Positions 5,426 through 5,944 of a stretch of 5,944 bases of DNA are shown piece by piece (within the stretch, counting starts at the first letter, position 1; every line of letters starts with the position of its first letter). The notes beneath the pieces are model-generated. The model saw only the letters and a program-made list of their open reading frames with translations, did not search any database and was not told where the DNA came from. A program made the position numbers and the translations under genes. The DNA lies in contig JABIPM010000006.1 of assembly GCA_018658955.1 (NCBI GenBank), positions 1 through 5,944 of the forward strand, in the 5' to 3' direction. Source of the stretch: Candidatus Woesearchaeota archaeon (GTDB lineage: Archaea > Nanobdellota > Nanobdellia > SCGC-AAA011-G17 > UBA489).

Positions 5426-5944
5426 ATGAAATGGGGGGGTTTATTTTTATTATTAGTTATTTTAACTACTTCTGTATCTGCAATAGGAATTTCTCCAGAT
5501 AGATTACAGGTAGAATATGAACCCTTATCTGAAGGAGAGTTAGTAGTTTATATAATCAATACAGAAAATGAAAATATTAATTCTTCTTTAACACTCGAAG
5601 GAGAATTAGCTAAATATTTTTCAATTAAACAAGAGAGTATTGCCATATCATCATTAGGCACTGGAATTTTTAATATTGAATATAGGCTCCCTGCAAAAAT
5701 TGATACACCTGGATTGAATAATGTTCTCTTAAAAGTTAAAAAAAATAGCTTTGTTTCTAAAGGGCTTGGTGCTTATTTAAGTGTACTTTCTAAAATTGTA
5801 GTGGATGTACCTTATCCTTACAAGTATTTAGAATATGATTTTGAAACTAAAAGTGTGAATGAAGGTGATGAAATTAGTTTTGATTTTAATATCCGAAGTA
5901 AAGGGGTTAAGAATATTTTTGATGTGGTTTCTAAAGTTGATATC
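5426..5944 (+). CDS. Ig-like surface protein, paralogue of the gene at 3224 (3' end outside window)
   Basis: Open from ATG at 5426 through the last base, giving 173 residues without a stop. A short signal peptide spans about 1-19 (MKWGGLFLLLVILTTSVSA), with mature start IGISPDRLQVEYEP. This lines up with FSVSPARRLIDYPED of the anchored protein at 3224-4429. Further shared marks are G-E-(L/F)-V-(V/I)-Y, P-G-L-N-x-V, and I-V-V-D-V-P-Y-x-x-K-Y-L-E against V-V-I-N-V-P-Y-G-G-T-Y-L-E. The visible part is thus one complete DUF916-like N-terminal domain plus the start of a second Ig-like domain (from about 143). A C-terminal membrane helix would be expected beyond the window. It has one sequon (N52) and no cysteine. 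A run of seven G's falls in codons 3-5. It follows the beta-module gene as its paralogue follows the giant protein, so it is probably that protein's partner. Confidence 0.85.
   Translation, partial: MKWGGLFLLLVILTTSVSAIGISPDRLQVEYEPLSEGELVVYIINTENENINSSLTLEGELAKYFSIKQESIAISSLGTGIFNIEYRLPAKIDTPGLNNVLLKVKKNSFVSKGLGAYLSVLSKIVVDVPYPYKYLEYDFETKSVNEGDEISFDFNIRSKGVKNIFDVVSKVDI

Overview
The window is AT-rich, and every gene I can support lies on the + strand. It reads as part of an archaeal cell-surface locus. Several features point to archaea. Two near-identical TATA boxes sit about 25 nt upstream of start codons, as expected for leaderless archaeal mRNAs. Arginine is encoded mostly by AGA/AGG. Two of the secreted proteins are very rich in N-X-S/T sequons. 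The style of LamG/Ig-like protein is the one often met in DPANN archaea such as the Woesearchaeota/Pacearchaeota group. That lineage assignment is an inference; no rRNA or other marker gene is present.

Layout. (A) 3-3227: the 3' part of a giant surface protein, open through the left edge. It has two LamG domains, each apparently nested in an Ig-like domain, then cysteine-containing Ig-like domains and a distinctive C-terminal beta module, with no C-terminal anchor. (B) 3224-4429: overlapping (A) by ATGA, a signal-peptide protein with three Ig-like domains and a C-terminal membrane anchor. (C) 4430-4477: a short gap with a T-tract and a TATA box. (D) 4478-4714: a 78-residue single-pass membrane protein. 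(E) 4711-5388: overlapping (D) by ATGA and preceded by a strong Shine-Dalgarno site, an anchored sequon-rich protein that looks like a stand-alone copy of the C-terminal module of (A). (F) 5389-5425: a second TATA box. (G) 5426-5944: the first 173 codons of a diverged paralogue of (B), running off the right edge.

The main idea is that the order 'beta-module protein, then DUF916-like Ig partner' occurs twice: A-C-terminus/B, then E/G. The gene set (large multidomain protein with a C-terminal module, small protein with the same kind of module, TM-anchored Ig-like partner) resembles in layout the WxL/WxLIP surface loci of Gram-positive bacteria. The WxL motifs themselves are not visible. A reasonable model is a surface adhesion or coat system in which LamG-bearing arms are held to the membrane by the anchored Ig-like partners. 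No RNA genes, CRISPR arrays, insertion sequences or complete minus-strand genes were seen, and no gene-free stretch exceeds 50 bases.
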